Shown here in pieces: positions 1 through 13,028 of a DNA stretch of 64,000 bases. The notes beneath the pieces were generated by a model. That model ran no database searches. It saw only the letters and a program-made list of their open reading frames with translations, and was not told the DNA's origin. The translations under genes were made by a program, and so were the position numbers. The DNA comes from Rhabditoides inermis (lineage: Eukaryota; Nematoda; Chromadorea; Rhabditida; Rhabditidae): the NCBI GenBank assembly GCA_963966185.1, contig CAWZYM010000174.1:325001-389000 (forward strand), read 5' to 3'. Each line of letters begins with the position of its first letter. Positions within the stretch are counted from its first letter, which is position 1.

Positions 1-322
1 CTCTCCCTCTCGGCAATTGAACGATCCCTCCAGCATTCCGCCTCACTGCCTCTTTCTCTTATTCTCTTTTTAGTCGCGCTCAAATCTTCTATCCCGAAGA
101 TGCGGAGTTTTGCATGATCTATGTTCGAATCATCTTGAAAACCAACTGCATACAATATGGCTTTGGTCTGTATGGTTGTTGGTTCTCTACTCTCCTCGCA
201 TCTTAATCTCTTCCAGCTTGTCTCGGTCTTCTCGTTTTTGACGCGACTCTGCCGCCGTCGTGTTAATTGTTTCCCCGTGCTTTCAATTCGACTTCTTTCC
301 ATTTTTCCTCTCTTCTTCAGCC
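1..322 (+). other. 5' flank / 5' UTR of the chloride channel gene
   Basis: No coding exon is evident. A pyrimidine-rich stretch ending in TTCTTCAG lies 2 bases before the chosen start codon at 323, which could be a cis acceptor or a trans-splice (spliced leader) acceptor. No TATA box or other promoter element could be assigned with confidence. Confidence 0.4.
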
Positions 323-2441
323 ATGTGGCGGCGTCCCACCGTCCTGCTACTAATGATAGCACTCCCAACGTAAGTGAATGTTTCATATGTACTAATTTAA
401 ATTGTGTTTCTTTTGTGAGTGTGTTTGTGGCATTCCTTCTCCGTCACTCTATTTCTAATGCACATGAACAAACTTTCGAGAAAAGAGTGAGAAGAGAGAA
501 GAGGTTTCTCTTGAGATAACACTATTTGCTTAATGAGTGTGGTCTCTAAAGGAACGAAAGGACGTTCGAGTGGTGTCTGGGCTATGAATAATTCCAGCAG
601 TGTCCGAGAGAGCAATTAAGAACTACTAGTAAACACAAAGTTCGTCGATTGCAGCATGTTGTGTCTACGCACGATCGACGATGTTCTTGCTGCGAAGAAT
701 AAGCGACCGCCCGAACACGATAATCAGGTAGAGTTAGAGTAACTACTAACTGTAAGTAGCATCCTGTTATTACGTGTAAATCCGTAGAGAGCAATTAGCT
801 GTCTTCTTCGTCACACTCCCTATCTAGGCGCTCTCCGTGAAACTCGGTATGTATCTGGAATCACTCGGAAACTTCCGCTCCACTGAAATGGTGAGTTGTT
901 TTCATGAGAACATAAGATTCTTCCTTATTTTGCTTCCTTCTTCAACGTACGTTATGATAGTTTCTTCACAGTGCACATTAGGGGCGGCGCGCAGCGGCGC
1001 CCGTTTGTTTTGAGCTGTGACGCGCGCAACACGCCACTCCCAAGGCACACACGATTTCTATATTCTAATACAATATACTTAATTAGTGTGCGTTATTTGT
1101 TAGAATATCACTTTGTAAGACCTATGAGTATGATTCGTGAAACCAATATCGGTTGCGGCATCCAAAAACCGCCCTCTCTTGCTCTCTCCCGCTTTGCCAC
1201 TAAACGTGTTTACGACGGCGGCGGCGGCGGCGACGACGGTGTGCATCACGTAAGCTCCGCCCACTGCACTTTGCGCTCATTGGTCGCTCGGCTCTCTTGC
1301 GTGCGCACTCTGATTGGCTGAGCGCATGCCCCGCCCTTCGTTCACCCACTCTCGTGTCGGCTCGCCGTCCAGGCCACCGCCCCAGTTTTGGCGCGAAAAC
1401 TGTGGGGGGAGGGGAGTGTGCGGAGCGGAGTGAGTGGGTAAGAGAGAGAGACGCGAAATAGCGCGTGTCAATGAGAGACTGGCATTGGCAGGCGCACGAG
1501 CGATTCGACAAAGCAGTGCGTTTCCATATTCAGGATACGTTTTCTAAAGTTTCGAATATGTATACATAACATGTTCGGCACATCAACCTGAAAAACAATT
1601 TCTTCGAAATTTGAGAAAAGGACATCCATTCTCTTTCGAAAAGTACACGAGTAAAGAGGAGTGGTTTGTTTTGATCTAATTCAACAAAAGCACATGCATA
1701 AAATCTCTTCGCAGCTGACTAAAATTTCAAAACAAACCTGCTCTTTCTGATCGATGAAAAATATAGTATGCACTATAATCGTGTCATACATTTTGTTGCA
1801 AGTTACTTGTTGGGATTAACAGTATCCTGAATACCTGAACTCAACATGCTAACAAGAAAACAATTAGAGTTTTAAAACATCGTTCGAAAGAGCAGGTTTG
1901 TTTTGAAATTTTAGTCAGCTGCGAAGAGATTTTATGCATGTGCTTTTGTTGAATTAGATCAAAACAAACCACTCCTCTTTACTCGTGTACTTTTCGAAAG
2001 AGAATAACACTACGCATAATACATAATACACATAATACACATAATACATAATAATGCATAATACTAATAATACGGCTCTTTTTTTGTTGTGATATGGGAG
2101 GATATCCGCGTATCGACCCCGACTGAGTATCTATTGTTTCTTTCCAGTGAGCTATGACGAGCCTGGTATGCATCCATTACCAAGGGAAGGCAACCCACAA
2201 ACAACAGTATAGCAACTTGCCAGGCAAACAACACTGGGGAATAGGAGTTGTACCGTTGTAGTTGTACTGTTGTACCCGATATGGATGCTCCATATCCATA
2301 TCATTCTAGATTTCCTGGGGGGTGGGGAAGGAAATGAGGTATTTTCCACTATCCTCTCTCTTTCCGCGCAGTGTACACAAATCCTCACACGTGGTTTCCT
2401 CTCAATAGAACTAGTAATTTTCGCGTAGCCAGGGGCAGGCT

Positions 2442-2486
<45 letters not shown>

Positions 2487-3648
2487 AAATATACTCATGC
2501 GTATAGAGTTACTGCATTTTGTTGATCGGTTCAACGAAAAAGTTGCTCCCAAAACTCGGCGCGGCGTCGCATTGCAATTCGAAAGTCGATAGAAGTTATG
2601 TGGAAATTCCCTTTGCAAAAAACAACATGGTGTGTGGTCGGACGACTTGTGTGTGGGTGAATATATCTCTATAAGCTCAACTGAAGGAGCACAACACTCT
2701 AACTCTAAATTAATTTTGTGTGTGTAAACTAGGTGAACTACGAACACCACGTGAAAAAAATCTATATAGTCAAAAAAGATCAGAACGCGTAAATGCGTCG
2801 CGAAGTCGCGACGTTTTCGCAAGTCGTAGTGAGAAACACCGGCGTTTTGCGTGGAACATTTCAGACGCACAATATTTAGCAGTTTTTTACAGATAGGGCG
2901 TATATGTTTATGCTTTTCCCTTTCATAGACATAGATCATACAGTTGTTTTGATTCTAGGAGTGTGTTGTACTCGCGAAACTGTATTGTTTCTCACTACAT
3001 CGGTAGTTCTCACTACAATTTTCAGAACATGTTTTGTTCGTTTTGAGAATAAAACCTAATCATGAAAAGATATCGTATTGTATAATTGTGTTTTCATGTT
3101 CTTTTACGTAGTAGTTTACAAACGAAATTTAGAGATTTGTGATGTAACCAATACACAGCTCACATGTAGTGTGTTGTTATGTCGTGTCCGGACCATGCTT
3201 CCACTTTTTTCCGGCAACCAGTGGAGCGATGGAAGATTGTGTATCAGTGTTTTCACAGAAAGAAACATGAGAGAAAATAGAGGGAAAGGAGGAAAAGGTG
3301 TTGTACACTCAGAAAAGCGAGATGCACCTTTTTCCATGCTTGTAGCCCTATAGGCAGAACTGGGTCCAAGGAAGCGGACCAAAACGAGACATGTGGTTTC
3401 TCTCTCTCTCTCTCTCTCTATTGCCTCTCTCTTTCCATATCTCTCTTTCTCTCTCTCTCTCCCTCTTTCTTTCTCTTCCTCTCTCATGACATACAGATGT
3501 GGCATGTGACATAGTACATATATCTCTCCCTCTTCTTCTTCTTTCTATTTTTTCTTTAGCTCAGCTTTAACGTTGATTGTGTGTCGGATTGCCTGTAAAA
3601 AGGGGTGTGAGACAACCTTTCGACGCTTCACAAAAAAAGAAAGAGAGT

Positions 3649-3697
<49 letters not shown>

Positions 3698-4756
3698 GAA
3701 ATTAAATAAAAAAATATTCTACTCTTACTTTACGAGCATCAGTAATGTAAATCTAGATACTAGATTCTCTCTTTTTGCAAACTTGCAGTAGAGAATTTTC
3801 TCGCGAAAATGTCTAACAAATAGAAACAACAAAATACTCTGTCTAGATTACTGTCAAAAACCCTTCAACATAAATATTGAAAAGAAAACACATTTTAATC
3901 CAAACTACATACATTCGTGGATGAATGCTTGTAGCTCGTTGTGATACTTGTATCATTACGTGTGTCGGATAGCACCCAGTAACAATAACCATAACACATG
4001 TTATCAGGTAATCAAGCTAACGCAATAACATAGTCCAAACACAACGTGATACGAACTCTAGGAACGAAAAACACAGAAAAAACACACAATTGTAGTCGAT
4101 GAATGGTCGTGAATCGATCGATAACAACAACAAAAAAAGAAAAATATGTTAGGGATTAGGGAAAATTGAAAGAGACCAGATTGCTTCATGATACGTTTTC
4201 AGTCGTTCGACGTGGACCTCTACATCTACCTATCCTGGAGAGACTCGCGCCTCGTCCACAACATGTCCGACCATGTACTAGTCAACGACGACGCGATAAG
4301 GAAGAAGATGTGGTGGGTTTCTATCCCTCATTATTTGTTATCAAGTTCCACGATGTTATTGTCTTATTCCTGGTGTTATTTGGTTTCTATTGGTAGTCTT
4401 TGGTGAACAGTGATTCTGATGTTATTGAGTTATTGTCTTCATTCCTAATGTTATTGCATCTATGCATTATTTGGATTCTTTTAGCAGTTTTGGCTATGAA
4501 AAGTAGTTTTCTTTGTTCATAGTCTAACGTGGATTGCTGGATAGGGATGGGTCCAGCGTCGCTGGCGTCGCTTGGTTTTTTTAGAGGGCAGACATTGATA
4601 AGATGCTAATTTCTTGCACGTCTTCCGACCACAACTTTTCGCGTCTTTTTTTTGCTCCACTCTTTTTAATGCAACAATCACAATGTGCCTCAAATCGGAT
4701 TTGAATAGTTGCGCGAAAAAATGCGCAATTCACTTCATTCATGAATCTACGAACCT

Positions 4757-4810
<54 letters not shown>

Positions 4811-4948
4811 ATCAGCGCTAATCTCCATAAATAGACTCGACTCCCTAGGGTGCTTTCACGCAGTTTGTCCAAATGTCTTCGAACATTCGGGGGCACGAGT
4901 TTGGTTTTTGGTGGGAGAGGGCGTCAGTGACGTTCCGACGCAAAAAAG

Positions 4949-4990
<42 letters not shown>

Positions 4991-5710
4991 GGGGGGGGGG
5001 GGAGAGAGGAGAGCTAACGAATCGTGTAACCGGCCTCCTGGGAGCGCTGGCAGACCTGCAGACAGCAATTTTGTCTTTGGTCTTTCTTTGTGTGTTCTCT
5101 TTTGTGGAGACTATGAATCTCCCTCCCGCTCCCGAACCCAGACACAATCCAATTCACATCTACATGTGCGCATCCATTACAGACGTCCCACCGTCTCTTT
5201 CTCTCTCTCCCTCCTTCCCTTTCTCTCTTCTCTCTCTCTCTCTCTCTCTCAACCCATTCTTCTCCCGAAAAGAAATGTGGTAGAATAAACGGACCGCCTG
5301 GTCTTTCCGAAAGAGGAGGTGGAAGAAAAGGGAAGGAGTGTTTCTTGTAATGGACATGCCTTCCCCGCCTGTCTTCTTTCGCCACATTTAAACATTGAAA
5401 GACTCCGATGAAGTGCACATCACTCTTTCCTCCGTTATTGCCATCCGAGTTTGAGGGCATTTGGAGGGAGGGAGAGAGATGGAGGGAGAGAGAGGGAGAG
5501 AGAGGGAGAGAGAGGGAGAGAGAGGGGGATAGATGGAGAAAGAGGGAGAGGGCAAATCTCACTCCCATCATATGCATATGATCCCACGAGACTGCAGGTG
5601 TGTCAAGATTTCCGAACGCCTGGAGGCATGATCGATCTTTGCGGCTGGTTATCGTTGTGTTCTCTGGGGGAGAAAGCGTCACACTCCAAAAAAGGAGCGT
5701 GGATTTATCG

Positions 5711-5751
<41 letters not shown>

Positions 5752-5979
5752 GTCCTCTCTCCTATATGTCTATCACAAAAGCACAAAACAAATCAAAAGT
5801 CCAAAGGCACGGATAGAGAAACACAATCAGCGTGGGCTGCCAGAGAGCTCGCCCTACCAGACACCACATGTGCTGTTTGCGAGTTGTAAACAAGGGTAGG
5901 GAAATTAGTGTTCTCTCGCACTGTTTTCCCCGTTTACGACATATCCACGTGCGTTTTGGGAATGGGAGGGGGCGAAGAA

Positions 5980-6031
<52 letters not shown>

Positions 6032-9000
6032 AGGGAGGGAGGGAGGGAGGGAGAGAGAGAGAATCCCCTCACTCGGAAACGGTGGTGCAGTGGGTACCAG
6101 GGAATGTCGATAATGACAAATCTATGATAGTTGGACAAAGTCCCCGGGGTCTTGCAAGAACTAGGGATGGGTGAGTTCTATTTCGGCGTTCAGACTAGCT
6201 TTCATTCGCATTGCAATCTTTCCTCGAGATTCAATCCGGGGACTCCAATTGGCCAACAGACAGAGATCATGCACTAGGCAAAAAAACAGTGAATAATTTT
6301 AATTAGTAACACTTGAACGTAAAGAACGCGTTGAAAAGTTGTCGTTCGGTTGTCCCTGAGAAAAAAGCGTAGATAAATTAGTGTTTATTTTGAATGAATA
6401 ATCATTTCATTCTTCCAGGCTGCCCGATCTCTACTTTGCCAACGCTCGCCAAGCACACTTTCATCAGGTAAGTAAGTCAGAACGAATAGTATCGCCAAAA
6501 AAACTTGTGCCCCATACTTCTATTGTTGTTGCTGGCGGCAAAGACATTCATTCTGCCCTAACACGTTCCTGGTTCCAAATCCAAGTTGTTTTCACCAAAA
6601 AAACATGAAAATGCACTACTTCCTTGAAAACATGTGAAAACGTTCCAGGGAAAGGTTTGAGGTGGAAAATCCAGTGAAAATGCAGAGGACTGTTTTTGTT
6701 GTCTACTGCATCCATTCAGGTCACTGTCCCCAACTTTAACCTGTTCATCGCACAGGATGGCACAGTGGCGTACTCATGCAGGTGACAAACTATGTCCTTA
6801 TGTGTACTAATATCCACAAGTACTGATTGTATTCCATACAGAGTAATACATGTACTGTCGTCTAATAAGTATCTAAGACATGGGATATTCGAAACGTTCA
6901 CAGCAGTTTCTATGTGTCTACTGATATGTTGCTTACAAGAAGGAAGTGTGGGTACTAAGAAGAAGACTGCAGTTTCTTTTCGTTCTTCTCGCAATTAATC
7001 TTCGACTCGTGCAGGAATGCAACTATTAGGCGTTCAGAAAACTGCAAGGGAAGAGCTCATTTGGTTCAGACTTGAGTTGACAGAGGAGGTGATATCATTA
7101 TGAAACATTAAAATTTTATTTTGTAGTTACAAAACAACAAAAGTGTCCTTTCAGATCCACTCTCTCGGTTGCGTGTAACCTCAACCTCAAAGCCTATCCC
7201 ATGGACGATCAAGAATGTGGAATCAGAGTTCTCTCTTGTGGGTATATCATATGGTTTTCGATGTCGTTGTGTCGTTATTCTTTGTACTCTTCACTGATGA
7301 ATACGAATGGTATGAAATACCATGTGTGAGACTGAACATTTGCGAATGATTTTTCCCCTCCACATGAACGTTTCACTCATGTGAATATCAAAAATAGATG
7401 CACTCAAATATGAGTCATATGTCTTTGTTTTACCGCAATTTGGTATGCGTGAAGCTGCAAGCAAAATAAAAGGGCGATGGTGGATCATTTATATTAGGTG
7501 TACGATAGAGGTTGAAAACAGGCAAAAAAACAGATGGTTACTTGTATGGTACAATGTGAGTTAGGTATGTATTGTCTTGCGACAGATCAATGATCACTAC
7601 ACGCTACATATCTCTAATGCTACGTGAATGTTGTGATCACTGGTGCAACGCCAAGAATCGCCGCAATTACAAACGATTATTTGATGGAAGCTCGCCATAC
7701 AATATAAACAACCACCCATACAGATACTTGAACATCCTTTTTTTCAGACGCTTACGTCGCGAATCAAGTCAACGTCACGTGGTTCCTCGAAAACCCGATA
7801 AGGTACAGTTTGCCGCACATGATCCGTATTCGCTGTGGGATCAAAGAGGGTCGCCGCGTGGTCGCGGCGTGGCTGACGTTTCATTTACAGGTACAACCCG
7901 GAAATCAATCTGCCGGAGTTTCGAATCACGACCATGCAGAGTGACTACTGCAACGGGTCGTATCGCTACGCGATGACTGCCAACTCGCACAAAATCGGTG
8001 AGTGAAGGGAGTGCGTGACGCTTGTGTGTGGGAGAATGGACGTGAGTGATAACATCTCGTACACAGAGTCAGAGGACATGTCTCGATTCAACCTGGGTGC
8101 GTTGTAGCCTCTCTCACGTGTGCCGACTCCCTATAGACTGTCGTTGTTTTGATGTGTCCGCTTCTGCTTTGGGAATCATTGTATAACTATGATCTATGAA
8201 TTTGAATATGCACCTTCTTTGTCGATGAATCGAAACTCAGGAAATCTGAGGGAGTCATCGGGCGAGAATCGTTGGCAAAAAATTACTGACTATAAATGAA
8301 CTCGCAATCCATGATATGATGAAAAAGTAGAAAAATTCTTCAGAAAAAGAGAAAACGTTTCGAACAACTCCTAACACTACTCTAACGCAACTGCTGACTG
8401 GCATTTTGTATTCTGGAACATGTGATACCTTCAGGCGAGTTCTCGTGTCTGACCGGCAACATCCACCTCTCCCGCTCGATCGGATACAACCTCGTTCAGT
8501 CCTATATCCCCACTGGACTCATCGTCATGATCAGCTGGGTGTCATTCTGGATCGACAGAAGAGGTACGGTAGTGGCGATGGGTCAGATATCATTATCGGT
8601 GGGGCAACATTTTTGGGCTGAACAGTCCTATAGTAATTTATTTATTTATTCATTATTTTTCAGCGGTGCCTGCAAGAGTCACTCTTTCTTTCACAACCTT
8701 GGTGTCGCTAACAACATTGGTACGATTCTTCATTCGCGATATTGAATGATTCACGTTACATCATTTCTTGTTAGGTGACTAATTCGTATCGTTTTAGGGT
8801 AATGGCCTGCGATTCGGTTTGCCACAGGTTTCCTACGCAAAGGCTATCGATTTGTGGTACGGAGGTGGGTACGCATTAACAAAGTAAAGGAATGATGAAA
8901 CTAGTAAACATCTCGTTTTCAGCCTGTATGTTGTTCGTCTTCTGTGCACTACTCGAGTTTGCCATAATCAACTCATATATGAGAAAGGTATTGTTAAATA

Positions 9001-10787
9001 AATATTTATAAATGCTTTCACTCACACGATTTCAGGCCGAAAAGTACGATTCGATGGCCAAAAAGCACGCGATTCTCTCACAACGTGAGTTTTTTCCTCC
9101 CCGAAACGGGGTGTTGTTGATTTTTGCAGTGCAGTGCTATCTCACCACTACTGTAATTTGATTCGAACTGTTGAAGTGTTGACAACCCTGCATCATATAC
9201 ACACATATGTTACAAGGAGTGTCGTTTAGGTCACAGAAGCCGATGGTGACCAAACTGATATCAGAGATACCCTAGGAGGTCACTAGTCGAAAACCGTTTT
9301 CAAATCCACATGACCGGCCATACGTTTCGAGATATTTACGTTTCAAATTTTGGAGCTAAACCGTGTGGATTGCTTTTGCGGTCTGTCACTCCATTCGCGC
9401 GAGCTGTGAAACAGCGGCGGTGGCCTAGTGGATAGAGCGGCTGTCTGTCAAGCGGCAGGCTGTGGGTTCGCTCTCCGGATGTGCTTTTCATTTTGCCGAT
9501 TCTCTCCGGACTTGTACTTTTTTGTTCGAATGGTTGGAATCACGCATGGTGAGAGGATCATGTGGAAACCTTCGTCGGTAATATTTTTCGAAATTTTTGA
9601 AAATGAATTCTAAAGAACGCAAACAGTTTGTAATGAGCTCTCAACAAGACATATGACCGTTCGATTTGAAAAAAAAGATGATAGGAGTTTTCTACCAACT
9701 GCCCAATTGTCACCAAAAAGTACAAGTCCGGAAAGTGTCGGCAAAATGAAAAGCTTACCCGGAGAGCGAACCCACACCCTGCCGCTTGACAGCAGGCCGC
9801 TCTATCCACTAGGCCACCGCCACTGCTTCACAGCTCGGGCGACTGGAGTGACAGGCCGCAAAAGCAATCCACACGGTTTAGCTCCAAAATTTGAAACGTA
9901 AATATCTCGAAACGTATGGCCGGTCATGTGGATTTGAAAACGGTTTTTGACCTCCTAGGGCATCTCTGATATCAGTTTGGTCATTATCGGCTTCTGTGAC
10001 CTAAACGACACTCCTTGTTAGCAATTTTGTTGTTGTTGAGGCTTTCTAAGGTTGTTTCGGGGTCAGCCAATCCGAATGGCAGGGTCTAGCCGATCAAATA
10101 GCACACCAAGACTGTTTTCGCAGTTTCGCCTTTCAGGCATCACTACCGAGCAGAAAAAAAACGCGTGTATGTATATCGGATGAATGCTCTCGATTGAAAA
10201 TCGGCAGCCAGGATTGAGAAACACAATTTTTTTAAATGCAGGGGTCGAATTATTTTTTTCGAAAAAAGCAAGCGCGAAACTTTTTTGAAACTAGAAAAAT
10301 ATATAATTACAATAATGTTAGCGCGAAACTTCGATGTTAGAACTCGGGGAACATACAATTACATAATTGTGAACTCTGAATGACCAATAATTAATCACTA
10401 TCCAAATGTGTAGTATAGTTCATAGATCTGTGTGAAATGTGTGTCAACTGTAGGCGCCGCTCTTTTACAGTCGCCGGGAGGTAAGCAAGCACGCACCACG
10501 TCTCATTGTTACATTATTACAATGTTACTTATATATGTTGCACGAAGTTCCGTTATGACATAGAGTACGAAACTAACAAGCACTCTCGCTCGTTCGTTAC
10601 GTTCGTGTGATTTTACATATATCTCAAGGACACTGTACGTTTCGTGATACATTTCGTGTAGTGTGGACGATACGTTTCAGGTGAGAGAACGGCGCTGCGG
10701 AATGGAATACCGACAATCAAAGGCGATTGTGGATCGGGATTCGTGTATCCGAGCGAATTCGGAGAGATGAAGAGTGAGTTGTGGTAG

Positions 10788-10860
<73 letters not shown>

Positions 10861-10993
10861 ACCTGTAGTGATGCACCGCAACGGAGGCACGCGCCACATC
10901 CGTCCTCCGAGACTTTCGCAGATGTTTAGTGGAAGGAACGACGTCAAGTGTTCCGTAAAGGTGAGATTGGTCTCTTCATCTCTCCGTCTCTCC

Positions 10994-11030
<37 letters not shown>

Positions 11031-11468
11031 GCTCTCTCCCGCTCTCTCTCTATCTATCCATTTCTCTCTTTTTCAGATTGAACCTGACTACCACATGGTA
11101 TCAACGAAAACGAACGGAAAGGAGGATACCGGTAAGTTTTCGAAAAACATTGTTTTTTTGTTTGTTTGTTTTTAAATTGTCTTCATATTTTGTAACATTC
11201 CAGAATCCGAGTTTTCTAACCAATCCATCTACGACAATCTGTCACCTCTACAGAAAAGACTATTCGGATCCGAGGATATGGAGGTACGAATATGTTTTCC
11301 CATTTATAAATAATTAATAAATGCTAATATGTAGTACCATTGCACTGTTATGCTCTTCCTGTGTTTTCTTCTGATATTCCTGCACTATTCGTTGAGTATT
11401 TTAGAAATCGAATCATAACGAGAAACATAAAGTGTAAAAGGGTGAAATGATAAAAAGTGAAAAAGGGA

Positions 11469-11506
<38 letters not shown>

Positions 11507-12330
11507 AAAGACAGCTCAACTATAATTGACCTCATTAAATGACGTCGTCTTCAAAACTACTGCGTACAGTGGTAGTAGAAAACGTGGAAACTGGAAAACA
11601 ACAAAGTCGTTACGCGTACGCGTTGCCCCATTTCCGAGTGCATCTCACAACAAGGAGTGACGAATAAGTGTACTAAATGAGCAATCGAGAGGGGGGGGGG
11701 AGGCAGAGACCAAGAGTGGTAACGCGGCAAAGCACAGGCAAATGTAGCATATCACTTGATACGACCTACCCTTAGTGCAGCATCTTACTATGACGATTCG
11801 CGTTTCTGCTCTCTTCTTTCATCTCATCAGACCGTTATTTTTGCCGAAAAAAACAATTCTTAGGATAGGGTATTATCAACAGGTCGCTGTTCAGAATTCC
11901 GAGGACGACAGCTGGAGCAACGAGACGGAGAAGAAGATTCCGAATGGAGGGCTGGCGGGCATGGTCGACCACGACAATCCCATCTACTATCAGGTGGTGG
12001 GTGAAAAGAAACACTGTATTTTTTACTATTGTGTAACTCACTAATATATACTTGAACACTTGAATGCTCCGTCAGCCCATTTTTAAATAGTAAAACTTTT
12101 CCAGCTCTCACGCGGCTTCTCGCGACAGGCTCTGAAGATCGATAAGGTGAGTTTTTTTAGACTGTACGTATATTTCGTTTAATATAATAAATAATCTCTA
12201 AATTGACTGTGCTGTCAGGTGTGCCGCTACCTGTTTCCACTCGTCTTCATGGGATGGAACGCTGTCTACTGGTGGTACTATCTCGTCTACCAGAAGGGCC
12301 TGCCCAACAACACAAACGCCCACGAGTGAA
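323..12330 (+). CDS. Cys-loop ligand-gated chloride channel subunit (GlyR/GluCl-like)
   Basis: Pentameric anion channel subunit of the plasma membrane, about 500 residues from ~18 exons: 323-369, 655-727, 828-890, 4203-4312, then exons beginning near 6420, 6720, 7156, 7747, 7891, 8435, 8664, 8799, 8923, 9035, 10682, 10867, 11078, 11205, 11881, 12105 and 12220, stop TGA at 12328. The first exon encodes a short hydrophobic signal-peptide-like start. The extracellular domain carries WLPDLYFANA, the signature disulfide loop (Cys, 13 residues, Cys in ACNLNLKAYPMDDQEC) and a second cysteine pair (SDYC...GEFSC) typical of glycine and glutamate-gated chloride channels. M1 starts at GYNLVQSYIP. The PAR motif before M2 (AVPARVTLSFTT) predicts anion selectivity. 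M3 is followed by a long variable cytoplasmic loop, and M4 is near VCRYLFPLVF. The ligand cannot be read from sequence. Large introns hold foldback and SINE elements. The start follows an acceptor-like TTCTTCAG. Confidence 0.88.
1596..2005. repeat. Foldback element, copy 1
   Basis: Two arms of about 120 bases (1628-1747 and 1886-2005) are near-perfect reverse complements around a ~138-base spacer, inside intron 3 of the chloride channel gene. The arms contain CAAAAGCACATGCAT and CAAACCTGCTCTTTC, blocks shared with three other palindromes in this window. A ~30-base flank at 1596-1627 (AATTTCTTCGAAATTT then AAAAGGACAT) also recurs beside the other copies. No ORF is present, so it looks non-autonomous. 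Confidence 0.85.
2433..2485. repeat. (CT)n microsatellite
   Basis: About 26 CT units in the large third intron of the chloride channel gene. Comparable GA/CT tracts occur throughout the introns. Confidence 0.9.
3641..3692. repeat. (GA)n microsatellite
   Basis: A GA tract of about 50 bases in the same large intron. Confidence 0.9.
4953..6063. repeat. Cluster of GA/CT and GAGG-type microsatellites
   Basis: Successive tracts at ~4953-5010, 5195-5250, 5460-5550 (GAGAGG type), 5714-5748 and 5985-6063 (GA then GAGG units) fill the intron between the exons at 4203 and 6420. Long reading frames here are artefacts of T-free or A-free repeats. Confidence 0.85.
9212..10018. repeat. Palindromic pair of tRNA-Asp-like SINE sequences
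   Basis: An ~800-base inverted repeat in an intron of the chloride channel gene. Its ends read ACAAGGAGTGTCGTTTAGG and the reverse complement. Each arm holds a tRNA-like block: at ~9417-9480 on + an A-box-like TGGCCTAGTGG, an anticodon-type arm with loop CTGTCAA (GTC, aspartate-like) and a B-box-like GGGTTCGCTC. The mirror copy is at ~9765-9825. The acceptor stem does not pair well, so these are probably SINE heads rather than working tRNA genes. Confidence 0.75.
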
Positions 12331-13028
12331 CAAGTAAACAACAAGTGAACAACTTGTTTAATTGTTTATTCGTGTCTCTTCAGTTTTATTGTTAGACAAG
12401 CGAAATCCCGTGTGCCCAAAGTTTCCCTACCAGAGCGTTTATGTTTACGGTCTCAAGTGATTTCGACGTTTTGCATCGTTGCGATTGTTTTGATTCTTGC
12501 TTACAATACTGATCTCTGCATGTTTATGTGAATCACGGGTTCCGATTGTACATCTTGTGTGAATAAATTTTTGTGCCCATTTCCGAAAGTTGTCTTTCAT
12601 AGCACTAAAAAGAAAGGGTAGAGAGAGGGCATCCGATCCGTCAATCCTGCTGCGATGTGATGGTAGGCTCAGTGATTGGGTACGGCGCGCACGCTTCCAT
12701 GCTGTAATGCACACGTCTTTCTCATTACTTCATTCTATGATGGCATTACTGTAAGTAACCGGAAAGCAATCAACCGTACCGTCCAACTATAGACATGTTT
12801 CGACACTTGTATGGTGCATAAGGAATGCATGAATGATATGCATGTTTGATTTTTATATTTTCGCGCGCAGAATCACTCAAAAATGTGGTGTATGATGTGG
12901 TGTAAGTGAGAACTAGCATCTAAGCGCACAATATTTCGTTGATTTTTTGTTTGTTTGAAGTGATAACTTGTTTGTTTGATTTTTTTGTATGGTTTTTTCC
13001 TGATATGATACTCATAGATGCCTTGCAG
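12331..13028 (+). other. Spacer: 3' end of chloride channel gene and upstream region of the phosphatase gene
   Basis: Holds the 3' UTR with a poly(A) signal AATAAA at 12562-12567. The rest is AT-rich with no supported exon. It ends in GCCTTGCAG immediately before the next ATG, an acceptor-like site consistent with trans-splicing. Confidence 0.5.
12562..12567 (+). terminator. Poly(A) signal, chloride channel gene
   Basis: AATAAA about 230 bases after the TGA at 12328-12330. Confidence 0.6.

Noticed and set aside
9417..9490. Functional tRNA-Asp gene
   Set aside because: A- and B-box-like parts and an anticodon arm are visible, but the acceptor and T stems do not pair well and the sequence lies inside a palindromic repeat with another copy; SINE origin is more likely.
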